Assembly (NCBI GenBank): GCA_014872805.1
Contig: WKFN01000002.1
Span: 101,565-165,564 of the forward strand
Direction of reading: 5' to 3'
DNA: 64,000 nt
From: Opacimonas sp014872805
GTDB taxonomy: Bacteria; Pseudomonadota; Gammaproteobacteria; Enterobacterales; Alteromonadaceae
The translations under genes and the position numbers were made by a program. Shown here piece after piece: positions 1 to 7,234 of the stretch. How positions within the stretch are numbered: position 1 is the stretch's first letter; every line of letters begins with the position of its first letter. Below the pieces are notes generated by a model. That model did no database searches. It saw nothing but the letters and a program-made list of their open reading frames with translations, and was not told where the DNA came from.

Positions 1-409
1 AATCATAATCACCGGCTTCTTGATAATAGCTCTCGCCCTCTCGTACCGTCTCGAAATGCGTATCGAGAAGGTTGAGTAGCTTGTTTATTTCGGCCATGGT
101 CATGTTGCGCGCCGCGAGACGAGCCGCCATCCCTTCAAGGGATTCGCGAATTTCATATAGCTCTTGCAAACCGGCTTGTGATAATTCAACCACGCGTGCC
201 CCAACATTGGCTCTACGCTCAACGATATGACAGGCGGTCAAGCGATTGATGGCTTCGCGAATGACAGCGCGACTGACTTGGTATTTTGTCGACAACTCAG
301 TTTCGCTGAGTTTCGCTCCGGCAGGAATGACGCCCTCGACAATATCTTGTCTTAACTGAATAAACGTTCGGTCTGCACTAGTGATAGGAGTAACATTTGC
401 TGTTGCCAT
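1..409 (-). CDS. GntR-family (FadR/FCD-type) transcriptional regulator, C-terminus cut by window edge
   Basis: The minus-strand frame opens at the ATG complementary to 407-409 and runs off the left edge, giving 136 residues. Residues about 15-75 form a GntR winged helix-turn-helix (the stretch KLSETELSTKYQVSRAVIRE shows the typical pattern) and the start of an FCD effector domain follows (ELYEIRESLEGMAARLA). Such regulators bind a metabolite in the FCD domain and repress neighbouring catabolic genes. TTGTCGACAA palindromes lie inside the gene and in its promoter, so autoregulation is likely. In related bacteria a regulator like this sits by the methylcitrate (prp) genes. Those would be to the left of the window, so the link is only a guess. 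Confidence 0.85.
   Translation of the reverse strand, partial: MATANVTPITSADRTFIQLRQDIVEGVIPAGAKLSETELSTKYQVSRAVIREAINRLTACHIVERRANVGARVVELSQAGLQELYEIRESLEGMAARLAARNMTMAEINKLLNLLDTHFETVREGESYYQEAGDYD
286..295. promoter_or_regulatory. TTGTCGACAA palindrome inside the GntR gene
   Basis: A perfect 10-bp palindrome identical to the two copies upstream of the gene. It lies in the coding sequence of the DNA-binding domain, so it may be coincidental or a downstream operator. Confidence 0.4.
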
Positions 410-429
410 AGAATTATCTCAACCAAATC

Positions 430-441
430 ATTGTCGACAAT
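430..441. promoter_or_regulatory. Candidate GntR operator, 12-bp palindrome
   Basis: A perfect palindrome ATTGTCGACAAT lies about 20 bp upstream of the GntR start codon. GntR/FCD regulators commonly bind short palindromes of this kind, so it is probably the autoregulatory operator. Confidence 0.6.
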
Positions 442-481
442 ATAGTCCTTTAGGATGATTTTAGCAATAGTTTATAGGCAG

Positions 482-492
482 ATTGTCGACAA
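482..492. promoter_or_regulatory. Second candidate GntR operator
   Basis: A second TTGTCGACAA (483-492) lies between the GntR gene and the plus-strand S51 peptidase gene. It could also affect the latter. Confidence 0.5.
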
Positions 493-648
493 AAGTATGA
501 GGAGTAAGATACACATCTAAGAAGAGACGTGACTGCAAAAAATACATCGCATTGCTCAAAGCATCGATTAGCATTAATATCACGCAACTCAAACCAATTA
601 ATAAACGTGTTTCAAAAACTAAAATCGAAAAGTGGAGTTTATAAATTC

Positions 649-2376
649 ATGACAGCACAACTAGGCTTACACATTGTATGCTTGTTAACTTGCATGACAT
701 TTGGCACCGCAAAGACCAATGCGAGTCCATTAGAAACTTCCCTCGATTTTCATCTTTTACTTGCGGGTGGCGCCCTTGAAATTTGCTCATCTTACTCACC
801 AAAGCATTGTGTTTCCAAACCGCCAACAGGCAAATCACAGAACCATTACAAACTGAGTCAGAACGCACTTGACCGCATTAAAGACTCTGCTATGTCGTCT
901 AACTTAATAGGGGTTATTGAAAAACTTAATCATTATATCAGCCCCGAAATACTTAATAAGAATGCACTCAATGCTCTGTTCGAAACCGCTCAGGTAAGAG
1001 AGAAGATTCGCGCCTTATCCGACCACGATTATTATTTAATCTATGATGCCTTAGAGATAAAACGTTCTCATCGTCAGCCTCAAATACGTCTTCGCGAAAC
1101 TGCAGCGCCAAAAGAGTCAAAAAGCACTTCCACACAAGCAATCATTGACGCTTTTATTGAACAAGCGAAGCGGTTTGCAGAACAAGAAAAAGCAAAACCT
1201 CAAATCTTAGTTGTCACTGCATCATCGCGCGACAGTTATGCTGCCGTAGATTATTATCGGAGCGTGTTTGCTGTGGACGGTGTACCAGGAACATGGCTGC
1301 CAATTGATCAGGCATGGCAGGCGGCAAATCGTTCTCAACAGTGCGACGCATTAGCTGATTTCCAAGCCCGATATCAGGTATTCAATCGCCAAAATATCTA
1401 TCCCGATTTGTATGCCGAACAACAAGCTGCTTGTCGCACTCCACAAAAACTGGTTGATTTGATTCAAGGCGCACATGGCATATTTTTTAATGGGGGCGAT
1501 CAATCCCTTACCCGTGCTGCACTTTTTACGCCAGAAGGCAAGCCCAATGATGTGTTAAGGGCAATACAAGAACGTCACGCGCAAGGAAAACTGATTGTGG
1601 GTGGCACCAGCGCAGGCACGGTAGTTCAGACGGGGCTAAGTAGTGCAGACAGCATGATTCCGATGATCACTAATGGCGTTAGCCATCAAGCAATTAAACG
1701 CGGGGTTTTCGCTCAAGATGCGCCTTCTCAGCGTTGTGTTGAGCACTGTTATAAATCGACCTCATTTAGCTATGCGGATGATGTCACCTACCATTCGAAT
1801 GGAGGCACAGGGCTGTTTGCGCTTGGTAATACCGACACACATTTTTCGGAGCGAAACCGCGAAGGACGATTTATTGCGCTAAATGCCCTAACCGGTTCTA
1901 AGGTAGGTATTGGCGTGGATGAAAATACAGCGATGTTAATCAGCTGGGATATGCCGAACAAACCTACTCGGGCTTTTACCCAAGTGATCGGTAAGCATGG
2001 GGTTTTTATTTATGATGACACACTTTTGCAAGTCAAACAGACAGTTCAAGGATATCAATTGGGTGGTCGTGCGCATTATTTACCTAGTGGGTCATCAGCT
2101 GAATACGATTTAATAGCACAGAACTGGACGTTCTTTAACCAAACGCCAGCCAAATTTAAATACGAGATTGCTAATTATCCTCATCATACCGGAATGTGGC
2201 GACACTTGAGCCAGACACTTTGCAAACTTGAGAAAAAACAACCTCAAAACTGGCTACTTTATGGGATCAAGTATGTCATTGTACCGTTACCAGAAACTCA
2301 ATTCTGGGTAAATAAGCACGGCCTATGCGGCTACACCAATCTAGGATATAGCATAGCCCCAATAGCAATGGATTAG
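649..2376 (+). CDS. Secreted cyanophycinase-like serine peptidase (family S51)
   Basis: The 575-residue product starts with a signal peptide (MTAQLGLHIVCLLTCMTFGT, then a small-residue cleavage region). The frame can be extended to a GTG at 529, but that would bury the signal peptide, and a GTGGAG sequence lies about 11 bases before the ATG at 649. The S51 core has the segment GIFFNGGDQSLTRAALF and the nucleophile elbow GGTSAGT with Ser321. Cyanophycinases cut cyanophycin, a multi-L-arginyl-poly-Asp polymer, to beta-Asp-Arg dipeptides. This protein is about twice the usual length, with an extra helical N-terminal part and a long C-terminal part, so the substrate is uncertain. It converges on and overlaps the CBS gene by 4 bases. 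Confidence 0.8.
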   Translation: MTAQLGLHIVCLLTCMTFGTAKTNASPLETSLDFHLLLAGGALEICSSYSPKHCVSKPPTGKSQNHYKLSQNALDRIKDSAMSSNLIGVIEKLNHYISPEILNKNALNALFETAQVREKIRALSDHDYYLIYDALEIKRSHRQPQIRLRETAAPKESKSTSTQAIIDAFIEQAKRFAEQEKAKPQILVVTASSRDSYAAVDYYRSVFAVDGVPGTWLPIDQAWQAANRSQQCDALADFQARYQVFNRQNIYPDLYAEQQAACRTPQKLVDLIQGAHGIFFNGGDQSLTRAALFTPEGKPNDVLRAIQERHAQGKLIVGGTSAGTVVQTGLSSADSMIPMITNGVSHQAIKRGVFAQDAPSQRCVEHCYKSTSFSYADDVTYHSNGGTGLFALGNTDTHFSERNREGRFIALNALTGSKVGIGVDENTAMLISWDMPNKPTRAFTQVIGKHGVFIYDDTLLQVKQTVQGYQLGGRAHYLPSGSSAEYDLIAQNWTFFNQTPAKFKYEIANYPHHTGMWRHLSQTLCKLEKKQPQNWLLYGIKYVIVPLPETQFWVNKHGLCGYTNLGYSIAPIAMD

Positions 2377-2789
2377 TGATCTTTATAACCATCTTGTAAA
2401 TGCAAATCAATTGCTCGGAGCAAATCGGTGCGACTGATTGTACCTAGCAGATGTCCTGCATCGTCAATGACAGGATACACCTTAGGACGTTCAATACTCA
2501 GGCCTTGCGCCAATTCTAATACCGAATGATATGGCTTCACTGAGATGACCTCGACTTTCATGATGTCATGGACATGGGCAACTTGTTCTCGGTAGTAGGT
2601 CGATTCAACCATCTTCTTGATACAATCTTGTTCAGACAAAAATCCGACTACTTTACCACTTTTATTCACTACAGGCCCCGCACCTTGTCGACTTTGCAAT
2701 AATCGCTCAACCGCTTCCGCCACAGGCATATGCTCAGTGAATGTAACAGGATGTTTATTCATATAGTCTTGCAATTTCAATGATTCCAC
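2373..2789 (-). CDS. CBS-domain pair protein
   Basis: The 138-residue protein is almost entirely two CBS domains (about residues 8-60 and 74-132), each with the hydrophobic-G-hydrophobic-hydrophobic-(S/T)-x-x-D pattern (VVGFLSEQD and LLGTISRTD). Stand-alone CBS pairs bind adenine nucleotides and act as energy or redox sensors of partner proteins. No partner is fused here. It is monocistronic, and its stop overlaps the stop of the convergent S51 peptidase gene. The specific partner is unknown. Confidence 0.85.
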   Translation of the reverse strand: MESLKLQDYMNKHPVTFTEHMPVAEAVERLLQSRQGAGPVVNKSGKVVGFLSEQDCIKKMVESTYYREQVAHVHDIMKVEVISVKPYHSVLELAQGLSIERPKVYPVIDDAGHLLGTISRTDLLRAIDLHLQDGYKDH

Positions 2790-2865
2790 TTCTATCTTCC
2801 TTATTTGCGTAAGTACATTTTGACTATAGAATACTTTTGAATATTTATGAACTATTTATTTTCCA

Positions 2866-2896
2866 ATACAAAAAAGCCCAACAAAAAAGTTGGGCT
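2866..2896 (-). terminator. Rho-independent terminator of ppaC
   Basis: Arms AGCCCAAC (2875-2882) and GTTGGGCT (2889-2896) form a perfect 8-bp stem around a 6-base loop. On the minus strand the stem is followed by a T-run (2874-2870). It lies 23 bases after the ppaC stop. Confidence 0.85.
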
Positions 2897-2919
2897 TCGT
2901 TCAGTCATAAATTGCAGAC

Positions 2920-3840
2920 TTATGCAAACGCATCCTGTAAGGGTGGAACGACCTGCTTTTTACGGCTTAATACGCCCTCTAGCCAGACTTCACCATTATC
3001 GACCGTGACATCATAAGCTTTTTCTACGATCGAGCCGTCATCAGAAGCCACTAATATCAATGAACCTTCTTTCATAATATCTGTTAATAGTAGAAGAACT
3101 GAATGACGCTGGCCTTCTTCTTTAAGTGCAGCAATGTCTTTGGCAAGGTCTGCTTTGATATCATCAAATACAGATAAATCAATGACTTCTAGCTGACCGA
3201 TACCCACAAGGTTGCCGTGCATATCAAAATCTTTAAAATCGCGCTTCACCAAGTCGCGCACTGGCGTGCCCTGAACTGCAGACTTAACGCGGAACATTTC
3301 CATGCCAAGCTCTTTAAAGTCTTCAATGCCAGCAATTTCTGCTAATGCTTCAACGCACTTGATATCAGCTGTGGTGCAAGTTGGTGATTTGAAAATGACA
3401 GTATCAGATAAAATCGCACACATCATAATGCCTGCGTATTCTTTTGGGATCTCTACGCCGTAAAAATCATACATCATCTTGATAATCGTGTTTGAACAAC
3501 CTACTGGGCGGATCCAGCACTCTAGAGGTGTAGAAGTCGTTAAATCCCCTAATTTGTGGTGATCAACAACACCAACAACTCTTGCTTCATCGATATCATC
3601 AGGTGCTTGCGTTTTTTCAGTGTGGTCAACGATGTAAACGTCTTCACCCGCATAGCTCATTTTAAGCTCTGGTGCATCAAAACCAAAACGATCCAAAATA
3701 AATTGGGTCTCAGGCGATACATCACCTAAGCGCGTAGGAATGGCTTCTTCGCCAATTTGGTTTTTGAGATAGGCCAGTGCTAAGGCACCGCAAATTGAAT
3801 CCGAATCAGGGATTTTGTGACCGACAACGTACATCGCCAT
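2920..3840 (-). CDS. ppaC: Manganese-dependent (family II) inorganic pyrophosphatase
   Basis: The 306-residue protein has the family II PPase layout: a DHH domain and a C-terminal DHHA2 domain. Visible metal ligands are H8, D12 and D14 in VGHKIPDSDS, D72 in YIVDHTE, and the DHH motif D93-H94-H95. The substrate-binding SRKKQ motif is near the C-terminus (LSRKKQVVPP). It hydrolyses cytosolic pyrophosphate to two phosphates with Mn2+ or Co2+ and so drives biosynthetic reactions. Length fits the family's 305-310 residues and there are no CBS inserts. The gene is monocistronic with its own terminator. Confidence 0.95.
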   Translation of the reverse strand: MAMYVVGHKIPDSDSICGALALAYLKNQIGEEAIPTRLGDVSPETQFILDRFGFDAPELKMSYAGEDVYIVDHTEKTQAPDDIDEARVVGVVDHHKLGDLTTSTPLECWIRPVGCSNTIIKMMYDFYGVEIPKEYAGIMMCAILSDTVIFKSPTCTTADIKCVEALAEIAGIEDFKELGMEMFRVKSAVQGTPVRDLVKRDFKDFDMHGNLVGIGQLEVIDLSVFDDIKADLAKDIAALKEEGQRHSVLLLLTDIMKEGSLILVASDDGSIVEKAYDVTVDNGEVWLEGVLSRKKQVVPPLQDAFA

Positions 3841-3931
3841 GATAAATATGCTCCATAAATAAACTGGCGCTAGTGTAATAAAATCCTAATAAAAAGCCAA
3901 TACACTAACAGTATTAGGCGTTGCGTTTGTA

Positions 3932-4735
3932 TTAAGCAACCCGCAAATGTAATTTACTTAACGCTTTGTCACGTGTTTCTACCCAATCCACTAGCTGCAA
4001 CTCTCCTGTCATGGATTCACACAACGCAGTGCAGTTTTCTACCCAATCACCGTCGTTAATATAAATCCCATGCTCAGTCGTGACTTGTTCCGGGTGATGG
4101 ATGTGTCCACAAATTACGCCATCTACGTTTTTCTCTGCAGCATACTTAGTCGAAGCCACTTGATATCGGCTGATGGCTCGTTGAGCCCCCTTAATGCGAG
4201 ATTTGATGTATCCCGCAAGAGAGCGGTATGGTGCTTTATTTAAGCTGCGATAGCGATTATAAGTGCGATTGACCCACAACAACAAATCATAGCCTTTATC
4301 GCCAATCCAGGCTTCAAACTTGCCCAAGGTTACATCGTCATCGAACTGATCCCCATGAAGTACTAAAAAGCGCTTATCTTGTTGCGTAACATGCACGGTT
4401 TCTCGAACGACCTGAATATCACCGATGGCTAATCCATCGTATTTTTGCAGGGGGGCATCGTGGTTTCCCGGGAGGTAAATCACTTTGCACTCATGACTTA
4501 ATTGAATGATTTTATGAAAGATGGCGTTGTGCGATTCTGGCCATTTAAACTGGCGTTGCATGGCCCATAAATCGACGATGTCCCCGACTAAATACAGAAC
4601 ATCACAGGTGTTGTGGTGTAAAAACTCTAACAGTAATTCCGCTTTACAATCCGTACTACCGAGGTGGACATCAGAAATAAAAATCGCTTTGTGGTGAGTG
4701 GTTTTCACGTTATACCTCATGGTGTAAAAATGCAT
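3932..4735 (-). CDS. plcP: COG2908 calcineurin-like metallophosphoesterase, PlcP-like phospholipase C candidate
   Basis: The 267-residue protein has the five metallophosphoesterase motifs: SDVHLG (D22, H24), VGDIVD (D52), PGNHD (N91-H92-D93), LHGDQFD (H127) and CGHIHHPE. It belongs to the family often annotated as UDP-2,3-diacylglucosamine diphosphatase (LpxH-like). The same family includes PlcP, which removes head groups from phospholipids in phosphate-starved bacteria. I favour PlcP because the gene diverges from an olsF-like acyltransferase and both have PhoB-box promoters. The start is uncertain: ATGs at 4735 and 4720 lack a clear Shine-Dalgarno, while a GTG at 4708 is preceded by GAGG at a good distance. 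The exact substrate is inferred, not seen. Confidence 0.75.
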   Translation of the reverse strand: MHFYTMRYNVKTTHHKAIFISDVHLGSTDCKAELLLEFLHHNTCDVLYLVGDIVDLWAMQRQFKWPESHNAIFHKIIQLSHECKVIYLPGNHDAPLQKYDGLAIGDIQVVRETVHVTQQDKRFLVLHGDQFDDDVTLGKFEAWIGDKGYDLLLWVNRTYNRYRSLNKAPYRSLAGYIKSRIKGAQRAISRYQVASTKYAAEKNVDGVICGHIHHPEQVTTEHGIYINDGDWVENCTALCESMTGELQLVDWVETRDKALSKLHLRVA

Positions 4736-4760
4736 GATTGTGTGTCTATAACGTGAGCTG

Positions 4761-4816
4761 ATATTAATTTTGGACTATGACAAATGTGGGACATATTTAA
4801 GAAGGTTGTGTGACAG
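4761..4816 (-). promoter_or_regulatory. Predicted PhoB-activated promoter of plcP-like gene
   Basis: Read on the minus strand from 4816 the sequence falls into four 11-bp units: CTGTCAC-acaa, CCTTCTT-aaat, ATGTCCC-acat and TTGTCAT-agtc. A -10 hexamer TAATAT (4766-4761) lies 10 bp after the last 7-mer. This is the known Pho-box layout (7-bp repeats every 11 bp replacing the -35 box). Units 1 and 4 match the CTGTCAT consensus best and unit 2 is poor. Confidence 0.65.
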
Positions 4817-4831
4817 GTCAAGCGAAATGCA

Positions 4832-4887
4832 CTGTCACAGACTCTTCAAATTAACGTCACTTAAGTGTCATAGTTAATGGATATTTT
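4832..4887 (+). promoter_or_regulatory. Predicted PhoB-activated promoter of olsF-like gene
   Basis: Four 11-bp units run CTGTCAC-agac, TCTTCAA-atta, ACGTCAC-ttaa and GTGTCAT-agtt. A -10-like TATTTT (4882-4887) follows 10 bp after the last 7-mer. The layout mirrors the divergent promoter at 4761-4816: the outer CTGTCAC units face each other and the second unit is degenerate in both. Confidence 0.65.
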
Positions 4888-4918
4888 GTGTCGGATTCCT
4901 ACTATTCTTTGAGACTTT

Positions 4919-6646
4919 ATGTTTTCTGTCGCCGACGTTATCCATCAACAATATCCTGATTTAGCCAAAAGGCCGTTTATCGCTAAGCCGCTGATATATT
5001 TACTCAGGCAGCTGTTACACGAAACCGATATCCGTGAATTTGTCGAGCGCTATCCGCATTTAGACGGGATTGATTTTGTGGAGCAAGTTCTAGATTACTT
5101 CAATGTGACCTATTCAGTACGGGATAATGAAAAGCAACATATTCCCAGTACCGGTAAAGTGGTGATCATTGCCAACCACCCAATTGGCTCTTTAGATGGT
5201 CTCGCTTTGCTAAAACTGGTGCATGAAGTACGTACCGACGTCAAAGTCATGGCCAACCAAATGTTGATGTCGGTCAAAGCGCTGAACAATCTGCTTTTAC
5301 CAGTCAATAATATGGGTGGCAACACGCCCAAAGAAAACATGAATAATATCCATGCGCACATGCAAAATGAGGGGGCTTTGTTAATATTTCCAGCCGGTGA
5401 AGTATCGCGCCTGCGACCTCAAGGGATTAGGGATACCAAATGGCACTCTGGTTTCTATCGCATCGCTAAGCAACACAACGCGCCAATTTTACCTTTGTTT
5501 ATTGATGCCAAAAATTCTCCGCTGTTTTATTCCATGTCCATGATTTACAAGCCACTATCTACGGCGTTGCTGGTCAAGGAAATGTTTAAACAGCGCAAAG
5601 CACATTTCCCGATTCGCATTGGCAAAATAATTCCGACTCAGTCATACAGTGCAAAAAACTTGAACCTAAAACAAACGATTAAATTATTCAAAAAGCACCT
5701 GTATGCCATTGCGCAAGATAAGCCATTGGTGTTTGACGTGCAAAATCCGATTGCGCTGCCCGAAAACCGTTCTGTGTTGCAACAGGAGCTCAAACAGCGT
5801 TGTCAGTTGTTGGGTGAAACGTCGGATAACAAACGTATTTACCTTTATGAACACCATGAATCCAGTGCAATCATGCGTGAAGTAGGCCGCTTGCGAGAGA
5901 TTGCGTTTCGCGCAGTAGGTGAAGGCACACTCAATAAGCGTGATATTGACCAATATGACTCCGACTATTATCACCTGTTGATTTGGGATAATAATGATTT
6001 GGAGATTGTTGGAGCCTATCGCTTTGGTGATGCGACCAAGCTCGTCACACCCGCTTCAAATCACTTATACAGCGCCACATTATTTGACTATTCTGAAAAA
6101 ATGAATCCGTATTTTGCACAAGGATTAGAATTAGGTCGCAGCTTTGTACAGCCCCGTTATTGGGGTAAGCGTTCGTTGGATTATTTGTGGTATGGGATTG
6201 GGGCATTTGTGCGCCAGTATCCGCAGTATCGCTATTTATTCGGTCCAGTCAGCTTATCGGATGCATACCCTGAAAAGGCCAAGCAGGCAATTGTGCATTT
6301 TTATCAACGTTATTTTGGGTGTGGTGGCTCTGGCAGTGGCGAATGTGCGACGGCTAAAATTCCGTTTATTTTGAAAGTGCCGCCAGCAATCGATTTTGTC
6401 GGGGATAATTACAAAGCGGATTTTACGGCGTTAAAACACTATCTTCAGTCCATGGGGTTGAACATCCCTACCCTGTTTAAACAGTACACTGAAATTGCGG
6501 AAGACGGTGGCGTGTGTTTCCATGCGTTTAATATCGATCCGGAATTTAATAACTGTATTGACGGTCTAATTATGGTGGATATGCAGAGGTTGAAGAAGAA
6601 AAAGCGCGACCGGTATTTGGGTGAATCAGAAGTTAACATAGATTAA
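4919..6646 (+). CDS. olsF: OlsF-like bifunctional acyltransferase (ornithine lipid synthesis candidate)
   Basis: The 575-residue protein has two acyltransferase domains. Residues about 60-280 are a PlsC/lysophospholipid acyltransferase domain with the motif NHPIGSLDG (H87, D93) and the glycerophosphate-site-like FPAGEVSR. Residues about 310-490 are a GNAT/OlsB-like N-acyltransferase domain (ELGRSFVQPRYWGKRSLDYL then YLFGPVSLS). This order matches OlsF, which N-acylates ornithine with 3-hydroxyacyl-ACP and then O-acylates the lyso-lipid, giving phosphorus-free ornithine lipids. The Shine-Dalgarno is weak (TTTGAG). The upstream PhoB boxes agree with induction under phosphate limitation. Another amino-acid head group is possible. 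Confidence 0.75.
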   Translation: MFSVADVIHQQYPDLAKRPFIAKPLIYLLRQLLHETDIREFVERYPHLDGIDFVEQVLDYFNVTYSVRDNEKQHIPSTGKVVIIANHPIGSLDGLALLKLVHEVRTDVKVMANQMLMSVKALNNLLLPVNNMGGNTPKENMNNIHAHMQNEGALLIFPAGEVSRLRPQGIRDTKWHSGFYRIAKQHNAPILPLFIDAKNSPLFYSMSMIYKPLSTALLVKEMFKQRKAHFPIRIGKIIPTQSYSAKNLNLKQTIKLFKKHLYAIAQDKPLVFDVQNPIALPENRSVLQQELKQRCQLLGETSDNKRIYLYEHHESSAIMREVGRLREIAFRAVGEGTLNKRDIDQYDSDYYHLLIWDNNDLEIVGAYRFGDATKLVTPASNHLYSATLFDYSEKMNPYFAQGLELGRSFVQPRYWGKRSLDYLWYGIGAFVRQYPQYRYLFGPVSLSDAYPEKAKQAIVHFYQRYFGCGGSGSGECATAKIPFILKVPPAIDFVGDNYKADFTALKHYLQSMGLNIPTLFKQYTEIAEDGGVCFHAFNIDPEFNNCIDGLIMVDMQRLKKKKRDRYLGESEVNID

Positions 6647-6661
6647 TTTTGATAAAACCGC

Positions 6662-6690
6662 TTCGCAATTTTGTGAAACATCACTATAAT
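6662..6690 (+). promoter_or_regulatory. ssrA promoter
   Basis: A consensus -10 TATAAT (6685-6690) lies 13 bp before the tmRNA 5' end, with a -35-like TTCGCA (6662-6667) at 17-bp spacing. Confidence 0.6.
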
Positions 6691-6794
6691 ACTAAATACT
6701 TCTGGGGTTGATTAGGATTCGACAGGATTCAATGATACTGGAGGTGCATGCAGAGGTGCGGTTGGCCTCTTTAAAAAGCCGCAAAAAAATAGTC

Positions 6795-6827
6795 GCAAAC
6801 GACGACAATTACGCACTAGCAGCTTAA
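6795..6827 (+). other. tmRNA proteolysis-tag reading frame
   Basis: Codons GCA AAC GAC GAC AAT TAC GCA CTA GCA GCT TAA encode ANDDNYALAA. It ends in the usual LAA recognised by ClpXP/ClpAP, and the stop TAA is followed at once by another TAA. Confidence 0.95.
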
Positions 6828-7048
6828 TAACCTACTGAGTGCCTTCGCGCCCTAGCTTTCGCCTGTAAGACGGGGAGTCACGCGGAGTCAAACCCAAACA
6901 GGATCGCCCGGCGTCTCCCGCTTGAGAGACAAAGTGCTAAATTTAATTCAAGCTAGTTTGTACTTCGCGTGTCGGTCCGCAGGGTGCAGGCGAATGTAAA
7001 GATTGACTAAGCATGTAGGACCAAAGGTTGACGTTTTCTGGACGCGGG

Positions 7049-7071
7049 TTCAAATCCCGCCAACTCCACCA
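7049..7071 (+). repeat. attL, 23-bp direct repeat copy 1
   Basis: The last 23 bases of ssrA (T-arm 3' half, acceptor stem and CCA) recur exactly at 42025-42047. Identity breaks at both outer edges (G versus A before, G versus T after). Confidence 0.93.
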
Positions 7072-7183
7072 GTTTATAGTTTTTTATGCCTTGTAAGAAA
7101 CTAAAACCTATAGAAATTCAATGGTTTAGCTAAGTTATTGTCTTTTTATGGGTTTTGATGTCTTGTAATATCTGTTTTTTTAA

Positions 7184-7229
7184 GGGCACAATAAAGGGTA
7201 CAAGCTAAACCACCCCATTATTTGTACCC
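7184..7229. promoter_or_regulatory. Candidate integrase arm-type sites, left end
   Basis: GGGCACAA (7184-7191) and GGGTACAA (7196-7203) are direct repeats 12 bp apart, and TTGTACCC (7222-7229) is the inverted copy just before the integrase start. The same 12-bp-phased pair recurs at the right end of the island. Confidence 0.5.
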
Positions 7230-7234
7230 TAAAA

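Larger units (their letters stand above)
6704..7071 (+). ncRNA. ssrA: Transfer-messenger RNA (tmRNA)
   Basis: The 368-nt gene begins GGGGTTGATTAGGATTCGAC and ends with the T-arm GCGGGTTCAAATCCCGC and CCA at 7069-7071, so CCA is encoded. The resume codon GCA (6795) opens a tag reading ANDDNYALAA followed by TAA TAA. The RNA rescues stalled ribosomes with SmpB and tags truncated proteins for proteolysis. Its last 23 nt are the attachment site of the adjacent island, which leaves the gene intact but removes its native terminator (now at 42059). Confidence 0.97.

Noticed and set aside
529..648. Forty-codon N-terminal extension of the S51 peptidase from a GTG
   Set aside because: It would place a good signal peptide in the middle of the protein, so I took the ATG at 649.
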